57,489 bases of DNA from Levilactobacillus parabrevis ATCC 53295 (GCF_001434055.1 NZ_AZCZ01000017.1:1-57489); one strand, 5' to 3'. Positions 45,692-54,346 are shown, counted from the first letter of the stretch. Translations and numbers: made by a program. Notes: generated by a model from the letters alone, not told the origin.

Positions 45692-45710
45692 AAGTTAGGT
45701 GGCAATACGA

Positions 45711-47174
45711 ATGGCGTTTGAAGGATTAACTGAACGACTGCAAAACGCAATGCGCAAACTTCGCGGGAAGGGGAAAGTCTCCGAAAGTGATTTGCGCGAA
45801 ACCATGCGTGAGATTCGGCTAGCATTACTGGAAGCCGACGTTAACTTTACCGTGGTCAAGGACTTCGTGAAGCAGGTCCGTGACCGGGCAATGGGTGCCG
45901 ATGTGCTGGAAGGGTTGAACCCCGCCCAACAGATCGTCAAAATCGTTGATGAAGAATTAACGAAGACCATGGGGGAAGAAGCCGTTCCCCTGAACAAGTC
46001 CGACAAGATTCCAACGATCATCATGATGGTTGGGCTTCAAGGGGCCGGGAAAACGACGACTGCCGGGAAATTAGCCCGGAAGTTGAAGGAAGAAGAAAAT
46101 GCCCGTCCTTTGATGATTGCCGGGGATATTTACCGGCCAGCTGCCATTGAGCAGTTGGTTCAGGTCGCCCAAGGCATCGACGTTCCCGTCTTCCAACTGG
46201 GAACTGACGTGGACCCCGTGGAAATCGTGCGGCAAGGGTTAGCCCAAGCTGAAGCGGACCACAACGACTACATCATTATCGATACCGCCGGTCGTTTACA
46301 GATCGACGAACAGTTGATGGACGAATTGGCCAAGATCAAAGCCTTAGCCCATCCTGATGAAATCTTACTGACGGTTGATGCCATGACTGGGCAAAATGCC
46401 GTGGCCACCGCCGAAGGGTTCAACGACAAGCTGGACGTCACCGGGGTTGTACTGACTAAGTTAGATGGCGATACTCGTGGTGGGGCCGCACTGTCCATTC
46501 GGGCCGTGACTGGTAAGCCAATCAAGTTCATTGGTCAAGGTGAAAAGATGTCTGATCTGGACGTCTTCCATCCCGACCGAATGGCGTCACGTATCCTGGG
46601 TATGGGGGACATGCTTTCCCTGATTGAAAAGACCCAGAAGGAATACGATGAAAAGCAAGCCCAAGAACTGACCGAAAAGATTCAGGAAAATTCGTTTGAT
46701 TTCAACGACTTCCTGGACCAGATCGCGCAGATTCAAAAGATGGGACCCATGGATGAAATCATGAAGATGATTCCAGGGATGGCCAACAATCCTGCCTTGA
46801 AGAACGCTCAGATGGACCCTAAGGATATGGAACATTTGAAGGCCGTCGTGTATTCCATGACGCCACAAGAACGGACCAATCCTGACCTCTTGAATCCTTC
46901 CCGTCGCCGGCGGATTGCCGCTGGTTCCGGTCGTCCCATCCATGAAGTGAACCGGATGATCAAGCAGTTCAACCAGATGAAGAAAATGATGAACCAGGTT
47001 TCCAAGGGGAACATGTCTGGGATGGAACAAATGATGGGCGGCTCTGGTATGGGTGGCATGGGCGGTGGCGCCGGTATGGGCCGCATGCAGAAGATGGCCA
47101 TGAACCGGATGTCCCGTCAGATGAAGAAAAACAAGAAGAAGCGTCTTAAGAGTAAGAAAAAGCGGCGGAAGTAG
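45711..47174 (+). CDS. ffh: Signal recognition particle protein Ffh
   Basis: It binds signal sequences and 4.5S RNA. The NG domain shows GLQGAGKTTTAGKLA, DTAGRLQID and TKLDGDTRGG. The methionine-rich M domain from ~residue 300 ends in a Met/Gly-rich and then strongly basic tail. ATG 45711 gives the standard MAFEGLTERLQ start; the GTG at 45699 is in the ribosome binding site. The 4.5S RNA gene itself is not in the window. Confidence 0.97.
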   Translation: MAFEGLTERLQNAMRKLRGKGKVSESDLRETMREIRLALLEADVNFTVVKDFVKQVRDRAMGADVLEGLNPAQQIVKIVDEELTKTMGEEAVPLNKSDKIPTIIMMVGLQGAGKTTTAGKLARKLKEEENARPLMIAGDIYRPAAIEQLVQVAQGIDVPVFQLGTDVDPVEIVRQGLAQAEADHNDYIIIDTAGRLQIDEQLMDELAKIKALAHPDEILLTVDAMTGQNAVATAEGFNDKLDVTGVVLTKLDGDTRGGAALSIRAVTGKPIKFIGQGEKMSDLDVFHPDRMASRILGMGDMLSLIEKTQKEYDEKQAQELTEKIQENSFDFNDFLDQIAQIQKMGPMDEIMKMIPGMANNPALKNAQMDPKDMEHLKAVVYSMTPQERTNPDLLNPSRRRRIAAGSGRPIHEVNRMIKQFNQMKKMMNQVSKGNMSGMEQMMGGSGMGGMGGGAGMGRMQKMAMNRMSRQMKKNKKKRLKSKKKRRK

Positions 47175-47258
47175 CTCTCCTGGGCTGACCAGTCGCGAGC
47201 GACAACCGATAACGTTTTTCATAAATACCGATATTTTCACGACGAACTTGCAAAAAGC

Positions 47259-47287
47259 TAGACGCCGAGAAATTTATTCGGTATACT
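47259..47287 (+). promoter_or_regulatory. Promoter of the manganese-riboswitch transcript
   Basis: TAGACG (47259-47264) and TATACT (47282-47287) are separated by 17 bp, just before the aptamer. Confidence 0.6.
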
Positions 47288-47295
47288 GTCCCTAA

Positions 47296-47393
47296 AGCAA
47301 TTCATAAGGGAGTAACTAGCAGGAAACTCTGCGGCAATATCGTCAGCAAGAAGCCAATCCGGTATTGTCTTAAATAGTGAGACTTATGTGTGT
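47296..47393 (+). promoter_or_regulatory. yybP-ykoY manganese riboswitch aptamer
   Basis: P1 is a perfect CATAAG (47303-47308) with CTTATG (47383-47388). The class-defining segments are visible: GGGAGTA after P1, TCGTCAG and GCCAATCCGG in the docking loops, and GTGAGACTTATG at the 3' end. The class binds Mn2+ at a two-arm interface, and the characterised L. lactis yoaB switch controls a P-type ATPase, as here. Confidence 0.88.
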
Positions 47394-47432
47394 TCACGAA
47401 TTTTTGTGTGCATGCGTAGGCCTCATTTTTTT
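47378..47432 (+). terminator. Expression-platform terminator of the Mn riboswitch
   Basis: TGAGACTTATGTGTG (47378-47392) can pair with CATGCGTAGGCCTCA (47411-47425), with several G-U pairs, followed by TTTTTTT. The left strand includes the 3' strand of aptamer P1, so Mn2+-stabilised P1 and the terminator exclude each other. That is an ON switch. Confidence 0.75.
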
Positions 47433-47513
47433 AACCTCATTTAATGATGACCGTTAATCATTATCGTGGGTTAAGCAAGTGAGGTCGGCGCACACCATAG
47501 GAGGAAATGGAAA

Positions 47514-50162
47514 ATGGCAAAAATCCCAATTTACCAGCAACCCGTGTCCACTATTTACCAGTCACTGCGGACTGATGCGCAGGGTTTAAGCGCAACGACT
47601 GCACAGGAGCGGCTGGCGCAGAACGGCAAAAACGCGTTGAATCAACAGAAAACAACGTCTCTCTTGCAGAAGTTTATCGCACAGTTCAAGGATTTCATGA
47701 TCATCGTCTTGCTGGTCGCGGCATTGATTGCTGGGCTGACGGGTGAAGTCGTTGATGCCGTGATCATCCTGATTGTGGTCGTGTTAAACGCCATTTTCGG
47801 GGTATTTCAGGAGGCTAAGGCCGAGGAAGCCATCAATGCCTTAAAGGAAATGTCGGCCCCCAACGCCACCGTGCGCCGGGGCAACGTGGTCACGACCGTC
47901 AAGAGTGATGAACTGGTGGTTGGGGACATCGTATTACTAGAAGCTGGTGACATCATCCCCGCGGATCTGCGGTTGGTCGCGGTGGGCTCACTCAAGGTTG
48001 AGGAGTCCGCGTTGACCGGGGAATCCGTACCGGTTGAAAAGCGTGACGGCGTCTTGACGGGTGATGACTTGCCCATTGGAGACCGGGCCAACATGGCGTT
48101 CATGAACAGTAATGTCACGTATGGTCGGGCCACCGGGGTCGTCATCGCGACTGGGATGCAAACGGAAGTCGGCCGGATCGCTGGTATGATTGAAGCCGCC
48201 GATGAGACGACCACGCCACTACAGGCCAACCTGACGCAACTCGGAAAGTCCCTGACGATTCTAATTCTGGTGATTGCGGCCATCGTCTTTGCCATGGGAA
48301 TGTGGCGGCAGGCTGAAACCCTGATCGACATGTTACTGACGGCGATTTCCTTAGCCGTTGCGGCGATTCCAGAGGGGCTACCCGCTATCGTTACGATTAC
48401 CTTGGCCTTGGGAACCCAACGAATGGCCAAGCGTCACGCCATTGTGCGGAAATTACCGGCCGTGGAAACGTTGGGAAGTACCGACATCATCGCCTCCGAT
48501 AAGACGGGGACGCTGACGCAAAACAAGATGACCGTTGAAAAGGTTTACCAGGATCTAAAGCTGGTCGACGCCCACAGCCTGGATTTTGAGCGAGATAACC
48601 TGTTGGCCCAGACCATGATTCTCAGTAACGACACTAAGATTACGGCTGAGGGCCTGGCTGGTGACCCCACGGAGACGGCATTGGTTCAATACCAGATGGA
48701 TCGGAACTACCCGGTTGATCAAGTCCTAACTGACCGGCCGCGAGTGGCAGAAATCCCCTTCGATTCTGAGCGGAAATTAATGTCGACCATTCATCCTTTA
48801 GCCGATAATCAATTCTTGATTGCCGTCAAAGGTGCGCCGGATGAGCTGCTGAAACGCATCACTCAGATTGCTAAGAACGGCCAGGTGACCACGTTAACGG
48901 CCGCCGACCGCGAGACTATCTTGACGACGAACCACGAGATGGCGACGCAAGCATTACGGGTCTTGGCGTTTGCCTACCGCATTGTCGATGCTATTCCTAA
49001 TGATATGACCAGCGCCAACGTGGAAAATGATCTGGTCTTTGCCGGAATGGTGGGGATGATTGACCCTGAGCGACCAGAAGTCGAACAAGCTGTGGCCGAT
49101 GCTAAGTCGGCCGGGATTCGCCCACTGATGATCACGGGGGACCACCGAGATACGGCGGCCGCCATTGCCACGCGTTTGGGGATTATCGAAGAGGGTGAAA
49201 CTGCCGCGGTGATTACCGGGGCGGAATTGGACGAAATGGACGACGCAACCTTTGCCAAGAAGGTCAAGGATTACGCTGTTTATGCGCGGGTTGCACCGGA
49301 GCATAAGGTGCGTATCGTAAATGCTTGGCAGAAACATGGCAAGGTCGTTGCGATGACCGGTGACGGGGTCAACGATGCCCCCGCACTGAAGGCCGCCGAC
49401 ATTGGGATTGGCATGGGGATCACGGGAACAGAAGTGTCTAAGGGGGCCAGTGATATGGTGCTGGCCGACGATAACTTCTCGACAATCGTGGTTGCCGTTG
49501 AGGAAGGACGGAAAGTCTTTGCTAACATTCAAAAGGCCATTCAGTATCTGCTATCCGCCAACCTGGGGGAAGTCCTGACGCTGTTCATGATGACCATGTT
49601 GGGTTGGCAAATTCTGGCACCGGTCCACATCCTCTGGATCAACTTGGTGACCGACACCCTGCCAGCGATTGCGCTGGGGGTTGAGCCGATGGAACGTAAC
49701 ATTATGAAGCAACCGCCGCGGGGTCGAAAGTCTAACTTCTTCTCCGGCGGGGTGCTGGGCGGTATCCTCTATCAGGGGCTATTGGAAGGCGCCATCACAC
49801 TGTTTGTTTACTGGATGGCAATCACTTATCCGGTTCATGCAGCCGCCAACTTGGCCCATGCCGACGCTTTGACCATGGCATTTGCCACGTTAGGTTTGAT
49901 TCAACTCTTCCATGCCTTTAACTCCAAGTCGATTCATGGGTCGATCTTCACGGTTGGCTTGTTCCGGAACAAGTTCTTTAACTGGGCAATCGTCATTGCC
50001 TTTGCACTGTTAGCCATGACGATTCTGATTCCGGGCTTAAACGGCATGTTCCACGTGGCGCACCTGGATCTGTTCCAATGGGCCATCGTCTTGGGTGCTT
50101 CATTCATGATGATCGTCATTGTGGAAATCGTTAAATTCTTTCAACGCCGCGTGGTAAAATAA
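47514..50162 (+). CDS. P2A-type cation-transporting ATPase, probable Mn2+/Ca2+ exporter
   Basis: It is a ten-helix P-type ATPase (882 aa) at the membrane. The phosphorylated Asp329 is in SDKTGTLTQ; TGES and the hinge TGDGVNDAPALKAADIG are intact. SERCA site-II ligands are present: AIPEGLP in M4, NLGE in M5 and NLVTDTLP in M6. The Mn riboswitch upstream and family precedent (YoaB) argue for manganese export under Mn excess; calcium is also possible. ATG 47514 follows GGAGG. Transport direction is inferred from the family. Confidence 0.92.
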   Translation: MAKIPIYQQPVSTIYQSLRTDAQGLSATTAQERLAQNGKNALNQQKTTSLLQKFIAQFKDFMIIVLLVAALIAGLTGEVVDAVIILIVVVLNAIFGVFQEAKAEEAINALKEMSAPNATVRRGNVVTTVKSDELVVGDIVLLEAGDIIPADLRLVAVGSLKVEESALTGESVPVEKRDGVLTGDDLPIGDRANMAFMNSNVTYGRATGVVIATGMQTEVGRIAGMIEAADETTTPLQANLTQLGKSLTILILVIAAIVFAMGMWRQAETLIDMLLTAISLAVAAIPEGLPAIVTITLALGTQRMAKRHAIVRKLPAVETLGSTDIIASDKTGTLTQNKMTVEKVYQDLKLVDAHSLDFERDNLLAQTMILSNDTKITAEGLAGDPTETALVQYQMDRNYPVDQVLTDRPRVAEIPFDSERKLMSTIHPLADNQFLIAVKGAPDELLKRITQIAKNGQVTTLTAADRETILTTNHEMATQALRVLAFAYRIVDAIPNDMTSANVENDLVFAGMVGMIDPERPEVEQAVADAKSAGIRPLMITGDHRDTAAAIATRLGIIEEGETAAVITGAELDEMDDATFAKKVKDYAVYARVAPEHKVRIVNAWQKHGKVVAMTGDGVNDAPALKAADIGIGMGITGTEVSKGASDMVLADDNFSTIVVAVEEGRKVFANIQKAIQYLLSANLGEVLTLFMMTMLGWQILAPVHILWINLVTDTLPAIALGVEPMERNIMKQPPRGRKSNFFSGGVLGGILYQGLLEGAITLFVYWMAITYPVHAAANLAHADALTMAFATLGLIQLFHAFNSKSIHGSIFTVGLFRNKFFNWAIVIAFALLAMTILIPGLNGMFHVAHLDLFQWAIVLGASFMMIVIVEIVKFFQRRVVK

Positions 50163-50209
50163 TGGTAATCGTTATTTTACAGAATGTGACCTGAAGGGGT
50201 GTGAAGGTA

Positions 50210-51394
50210 GTGGCCTTAACGTATCAAGCGTGTTTGCAAGCAACCAACGTCGTCATAGCGAGTGGGAGTGTGCCCACCATCGTGGGTGAAGCGGGGATTG
50301 GGAAATCTGCGTTAGTCGCGGACCTGGCCTGTCAGCGCCATGCCAAGTTATTTACGACGGTCGTCAGTTTAGTGGAAAAGGGGGATCTGGTGATTCCCGT
50401 GCCACCACTGACGAGTGATTCCTTTGTCCAGACCGAAAAGTATGGGTCGCTGGCCGATGTGCAATTCGGCTATTCGCACACCCTGGTCGCCATGATTCGT
50501 TACGCCGAGGCCCATCCAGATCAGGAGATCATCTGGTTTTTGGATGAATTTAACCGGGGAACGCAGGCGGTTCAGAGTGAGCTGATGAACCTTGTGCTCC
50601 AACGGCAAATCAATACGTTGACGCTACCGAAACAGGTCCACCTGATCCTTGCGGAGAATCCTGATGCGACCATGGCCGGTTTCGAGCAGAGTCGCTACGG
50701 CGTGACCCCCGGGGATGCAGCGATTGCGGACCGGACGACGCGGCTCGTCTTAACGGCGGACGCCACGACTTGGTTGGCCTGGGCGACACAGACGAGCGCT
50801 GGGCAGCCACGAATTCACCCGCTGGTCACAGCTTATCTAGCGGAAAATCCCGCCGATCTGCACGTGGTCGCGACGACCAATGCTATGGCGGATGATGACC
50901 TGCAACCGACACCCCGTGCCTGGGAGCGGGTCTCCCAAGCCTTACACGAACTAGAACAGCAACGACTCCTGAGTCAAACGGCGGTCGTGGCGGCCATCAT
51001 GCAAGGAAACTTGGGGATGACGGTCGGCACGGCTTTTGCCGGTTACGTGCAAGAGCAGCGGCCGGGATTGACCGTTGATCAAGCGTATACGACAGCTGAT
51101 GCGGTGGCCGTCTTCAAGGCGCTAGCACCCGCGCAGCAGCAACAAATTTTGCGACTATGTTTGGCCGCCAATGCTGCGGAATGGCCCTTGACGACGGGGA
51201 GTACGGCCCAACGGTTCAGCGAATTGTTAGCCGCCTGTCCTGCCGATGGTCAGTTTGCGATTGCTCAACAGCTGGCGGAGGAACCAGATCTGTTGGAACA
51301 GTTAGCGGCTGTGACGGCGACAACGCCCGGTGTGGCGAAGTTGTACCAGCAGTTAACGACGATTGGCAAGCGTGGTAGTCAGATCGAGGTGTAG
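50210..51394 (+). CDS. MoxR-type AAA+ ATPase
   Basis: It is a probable chaperone ATPase that acts with a VWA partner. Walker A is GEAGIGKSALV (~residues 24-34), Walker B is IIWFLDEFNRG, and the sensor-1-type segment is LILAENPD. Such pairs help assemble or activate metal enzymes and other complexes in other bacteria; the client here is unknown. I prefer GTG 50210 with AAGGGG upstream; GTG 50201 is too close. The VWA gene follows after 3 bp. Confidence 0.88.
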   Translation: MALTYQACLQATNVVIASGSVPTIVGEAGIGKSALVADLACQRHAKLFTTVVSLVEKGDLVIPVPPLTSDSFVQTEKYGSLADVQFGYSHTLVAMIRYAEAHPDQEIIWFLDEFNRGTQAVQSELMNLVLQRQINTLTLPKQVHLILAENPDATMAGFEQSRYGVTPGDAAIADRTTRLVLTADATTWLAWATQTSAGQPRIHPLVTAYLAENPADLHVVATTNAMADDDLQPTPRAWERVSQALHELEQQRLLSQTAVVAAIMQGNLGMTVGTAFAGYVQEQRPGLTVDQAYTTADAVAVFKALAPAQQQQILRLCLAANAAEWPLTTGSTAQRFSELLAACPADGQFAIAQQLAEEPDLLEQLAAVTATTPGVAKLYQQLTTIGKRGSQIEV

Positions 51395-51397
51395 GCG

Positions 51398-52750
51398 ATG
51401 ACCAGTTTAACGCAGGATTTGAAGCGGTTGGCTACGGTGCCGCTGGCTGATCAGCGGTCACAAACTCAGAAACTTTACCGTAATGCGGTTATGGCACTAT
51501 TACAGACGGACCCCTTCTACGGCCACGTGCTCAGTCAGCTGACGCTAGAGGTTGGTCAGGGGCGTACGCCATTAGAGCTGCGGCCAACGACCACTGATTG
51601 GCGACTACGATTAAATCCTGATGCCATAGCTAAACAGAGTTGGACCGGAGCGCAGTGGGTAACGATGCTCCGACACACGGTACTACACTTGCTGTGGCAA
51701 CACCCGCAACGGTACGCCGCTGCGCTACAGACACCGGCGCAGGCCGGACTGGTACGGTGGGCGACGGACGCTGCGGTCAATGACTATCTGACCGATTTAC
51801 CGGCGCAAGCAATTACCAGTCAAAAGCTCCAGCAGCTGATTGGGCAACCGGTCTTGCGGCAACAGGATTCGGCCGTTTATTTTCAACAATTGCGTCAATG
51901 GCGGGCCAAGCAACACGCCTCGACACAGCCTAAACCGGCTGGTGGACCGGCGCATCCGGGAACCGAAGTGGCCCACCTGACCGCCACCGAAGGGACTGAG
52001 CCGACCGATTTGGACGGCCACACGACCTGGGGCCAGGCAGACGCTACCGCCGCAGCTAATCGCGAACAGTGGCGTCAACAGCTCTTCCAACACACGGCGG
52101 ACACCTTGACGGCCAAGCAACGAGGAACGCTCCCTGGGGCCGTTCAGGCGGCTCTGACGCCTACGATGGCCGAGCATCCGCTAGATTGGCGAGCTTTGCT
52201 CAAACGGGGACTGGGACAGGTGCCAGCGGGGCGTCAGCCGGCGTTTGGACGATTCAATCGTCGGCAACCGGCGCGAATGGAGCTCCCCGGACAAATCGTG
52301 ACGACTTGGCAGAAGATTTCGGTCTTTGTTGACGAGTCTGGGTCGATGGGGGACCGCGAGATTAGCTACCTGTTGGGGCAGATGGCCGCGTTATTAGCCG
52401 TTTATCCCGCCCAGGTGACCGTTTATCCCTTTGATACGGTTGTGGACCCCAGTAAGAGCTTTGACTTACAGCGACGTCCTCAGTGTCTCATACGGACAGG
52501 TGGAGGTGGCACGCGGTTCCAAGCGGTCCTCGATGTCTTGCCCCGGCTTCTGCAGGGGGCGAGCGGTCAGCTGGTCATTATTTTGACGGATGGCTATGGT
52601 GAACGCCACTTGAAGCCAACGTTACCGGTACCCGTGATCTGGTTGCTGACGAGTCCCGTCGCGGCATTCTCAGTCGAGTCGGCTCCCGGTACCGTGGTCA
52701 GTCTAATGGCTGATCCGCAATGGCAAGCGATAAGGAGGGAAAAGTCGTGA
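51398..52750 (+). CDS. VWA-domain protein with degenerate metallopeptidase-like N-terminus
   Basis: The N-terminal ~150 residues resemble the DUF2201-type metallopeptidase-like domain. At the HExxH position the sequence is H93-T-V-L-H97, so the catalytic Glu is Thr, and LLWQHPQR follows. A Gln/Pro-rich linker leads to a C-terminal von Willebrand A domain with an intact MIDAS (DESGS from Asp312, GGGGTRF, LTDGYGE). It is the usual partner of the MoxR gene just upstream. The likely role is a metal-dependent adaptor rather than a protease. It overlaps the next gene by 3-4 bp. Confidence 0.88.
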   Translation: MTSLTQDLKRLATVPLADQRSQTQKLYRNAVMALLQTDPFYGHVLSQLTLEVGQGRTPLELRPTTTDWRLRLNPDAIAKQSWTGAQWVTMLRHTVLHLLWQHPQRYAAALQTPAQAGLVRWATDAAVNDYLTDLPAQAITSQKLQQLIGQPVLRQQDSAVYFQQLRQWRAKQHASTQPKPAGGPAHPGTEVAHLTATEGTEPTDLDGHTTWGQADATAAANREQWRQQLFQHTADTLTAKQRGTLPGAVQAALTPTMAEHPLDWRALLKRGLGQVPAGRQPAFGRFNRRQPARMELPGQIVTTWQKISVFVDESGSMGDREISYLLGQMAALLAVYPAQVTVYPFDTVVDPSKSFDLQRRPQCLIRTGGGGTRFQAVLDVLPRLLQGASGQLVIILTDGYGERHLKPTLPVPVIWLLTSPVAAFSVESAPGTVVSLMADPQWQAIRREKS

Positions 52751-53043
52751 CCCAACAATTAACGGCGGCCGAGTTACGGTCGTTGATCAAACAAACGGCC
52801 CCGTATCGCAATGCTCACGCCATATTGGCTGACGAGTGGGGTGCACGGGCCCAAGAGAATCCGTTGTTCCAAGAGCCGATTACCGTAGCCGACCTCCAGT
52901 TTGCCAAGGATCTGCAGGCAGCAGGAGTGAGTCCGGTAAAATTAGAGTTCGACGATTACGGGGCCGTTCAGCGGTGGATTGCCGCAAATCAACAGTATTT
53001 AACCCCGAATGATCGGGCCTGGTTACAGCGTCCTTTCGATTAA
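52747..53043 (+). CDS. Small unknown protein after the MoxR/VWA pair (98 aa)
   Basis: I do not recognise this protein. GTG 52747 overlaps the VWA stop and follows AAGGAGGG. It is a soluble, mostly helical protein with a basic N-terminal half and acidic C-terminal half, ending in NDRAWLQRPFD. Tight coupling suggests it is a third component of the MoxR/VWA module. Confidence 0.75.
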   Translation: MTQQLTAAELRSLIKQTAPYRNAHAILADEWGARAQENPLFQEPITVADLQFAKDLQAAGVSPVKLEFDDYGAVQRWIAANQQYLTPNDRAWLQRPFD

Positions 53044-53067
53044 TTTCGAGGTGTAAAGAAAAAACCC

Positions 53068-53096
53068 TTTACATCATATCCATAAACTGGTATATT
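53068..53096 (+). promoter_or_regulatory. Promoter for rpsP
   Basis: TTTACA and TATATT are separated by 17 bp, ~25 bp before the ribosome binding site AGGAGG. Confidence 0.8.
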
Positions 53097-53130
53097 ATTA
53101 CACGTTGAAAGAAATACAGGAGGTGTCTAC

Positions 53131-53406
53131 ATGTCAGTTAAGATTCGTTTAAAGCGGATGGGTTCTAAGAAGCGCCCATTCTACCGGATTGTGGTTGCCG
53201 ACTCACGGAGTCCTCGTGATGGTCGTTTCATCGAACAAGTTGGAACGTACAATCCAGTTACCCAACCTGCTTCAATTACGTTGAAGGAAGAATCTATCAT
53301 GAACTGGTTGAACAACGGTGCTCAACCTTCAGATACGGTTAAGACTTTACTCTCCAACGCTGGTATCATGAAGCAATACCACGAAGCTAAATACACTAAA
53401 AAGTAG
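53131..53406 (+). CDS. rpsP: Small ribosomal subunit protein bS16
   Basis: It is a 30S assembly protein. The start [24 protein letters not shown] (split here: [16 protein letters not shown] then [13 protein letters not shown]) is diagnostic. Length (91 aa) is normal. It is followed by khpA, then rimM-trmD-rplS after a ~670-bp insertion of structured elements. Confidence 0.97.
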   Translation: MSVKIRLKRMGSKKRPFYRIVVADSRSPRDGRFIEQVGTYNPVTQPASITLKEESIMNWLNNGAQPSDTVKTLLSNAGIMKQYHEAKYTKK

Positions 53407-53415
53407 TGATTAGCC

Positions 53416-53676
53416 ATGACCGATTTTAAGGCATTAATTCTAGCAATTGTTAGCCCACTCGTGGAACATCCCGAAGCTTTGGTGGTAACACCTCAGGAGA
53501 CGGACCGGTTCTACGAATATCGGTTAACCGTTCATCCGGACGATATCGGTCGGGTGATCGGTAAACAAGGCCGCGTGGCGCAGGCGATTCGTACGATCGT
53601 CTATAGCGTTCGCGTTCAAGGCAATAAACGGGTACGACTCATCATTGATGACCGCCCGGCAAAGACTCTCGAGTGA
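53416..53676 (+). CDS. khpA: KH-domain RNA-binding protein KhpA
   Basis: It is a small RNA-binding protein that pairs with KhpB and affects division and elongation in streptococci and lactobacilli. The KH motif HPDDIGRVIGKQGRVAQAIR is clear, with the GxxG loop GKQG. Length (86 aa) is normal. Its stop lies in the stem of a terminator. Confidence 0.95.
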   Translation: MTDFKALILAIVSPLVEHPEALVVTPQETDRFYEYRLTVHPDDIGRVIGKQGRVAQAIRTIVYSVRVQGNKRVRLIIDDRPAKTLE

Positions 53677-53703
53677 GGCGGCAACGTTTCCTCGAGTTTT
53701 TTT
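53668..53703 (+). terminator. Intrinsic terminator overlapping the khpA stop
   Basis: CTCGAG (53668-53673) and CTCGAG (53691-53696) pair, with TTTTTTT after. Confidence 0.75.
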
Positions 53704-53708
53704 GTACC

Positions 53709-53954
53709 CCAAACTAAGCGCACATTAAACGGCTAACTGTCCGCCTGCGGTTGCCAGAGATTCTGCCTGCTGTGGGACCGCCGAAAGCCATAGAGCGGTC
53801 TTTCGGCTCGATTTGAAGCCGTGAAGAGTCACACGTCTCCAAATGCGTCCCGTGGTGCTAGCCGAAAAATATCAGCTAGCACCACCGTCACGGCTGGCGC
53901 CATCTCTGGCCTCCTCCGGCTAAGATAGTCGCGTTAATGTGACGACTGGTTTGG
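53709..53954 (-). repeat. Structured element A7 (multi-helix intergenic family)
   Basis: This copy is inverted. The outer arms pair CCAAAC (53709-53714) with GTTTGG (53949-53954), then CACATTAA with TTAATGTG. On the minus strand, P1 is GCCAGAGAT with ATCTCTGGC, P2 is a perfect GTGGTGCTAGC with GCTAGCACCAC, and P4 is GCCGAAAG with CTTTCGGC around ACCGCTCTATGG. P2 and P4 show complete sequence replacement with pairing retained. Confidence 0.88.
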
Positions 53955-54090
53955 ACGTAAACTGGTGGGAAACGGTGCTAGTAGTGGTAAAATACCACTG
54001 CGGTAATCCGTAGTTTTGTCGTGATCGGTTATGGGGGTCATTCAATTTAAATGATTTCTGAGTTGAGTAGACAGGTAAATTTGGTTAAAG

Positions 54091-54281
54091 CAATGTCAGC
54101 CGTGAGGGCGGTGAAAATAAACTCAGCCGTGGGAATTCTCTAAGCGACTTGTCGCTTAGAGAATTGGTGACTTTGAAACTCGGTTCTCAGAGGTTCAAAG
54201 CAAGTTCCGAGACCGCTCTGTGGCTCGGGACGTCCGCCCACCGCGTTCCGGTTTATTTTCACCGCCCGGTAAGGCGAATTA
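54091..54281 (+). repeat. Structured element B (variant core, arm shared with A3)
   Basis: The outer arm GGGCGGTGAAAATAAAC (54105-54121) pairs perfectly with GTTTATTTTCACCGCCC (54251-54267). Flanking GCCGTGA and GGTAAGGCGAA match A3. Inside, GTGGG/CCCAC encloses a perfect 15-bp hairpin (54134-54165), a CTTTGAA/TTCAAAG hairpin (54171-54200), and GTTCCGAG/CTCGGGAC (54204-54231) with the loop ACCGCTCTGTGG, the same loop as P4 of family A. The remaining gap to rimM is AT-rich and featureless. Confidence 0.87.
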
Positions 54282-54346
54282 GTATAACTAGATAACTGAG
54301 TTAAAAATATAAAATAATCATTTTAAAAAATAGGGAGGCCAATTAG

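Noticed and set aside
205-54281. Interpretation of the structured family as integron attC sites or as HEARO/IscB-associated RNA
   Set aside because: There are no integrase or cassette genes, the elements are dispersed between core genes, and no IscB-type gene adjoins them. The fold has more helices than attC.
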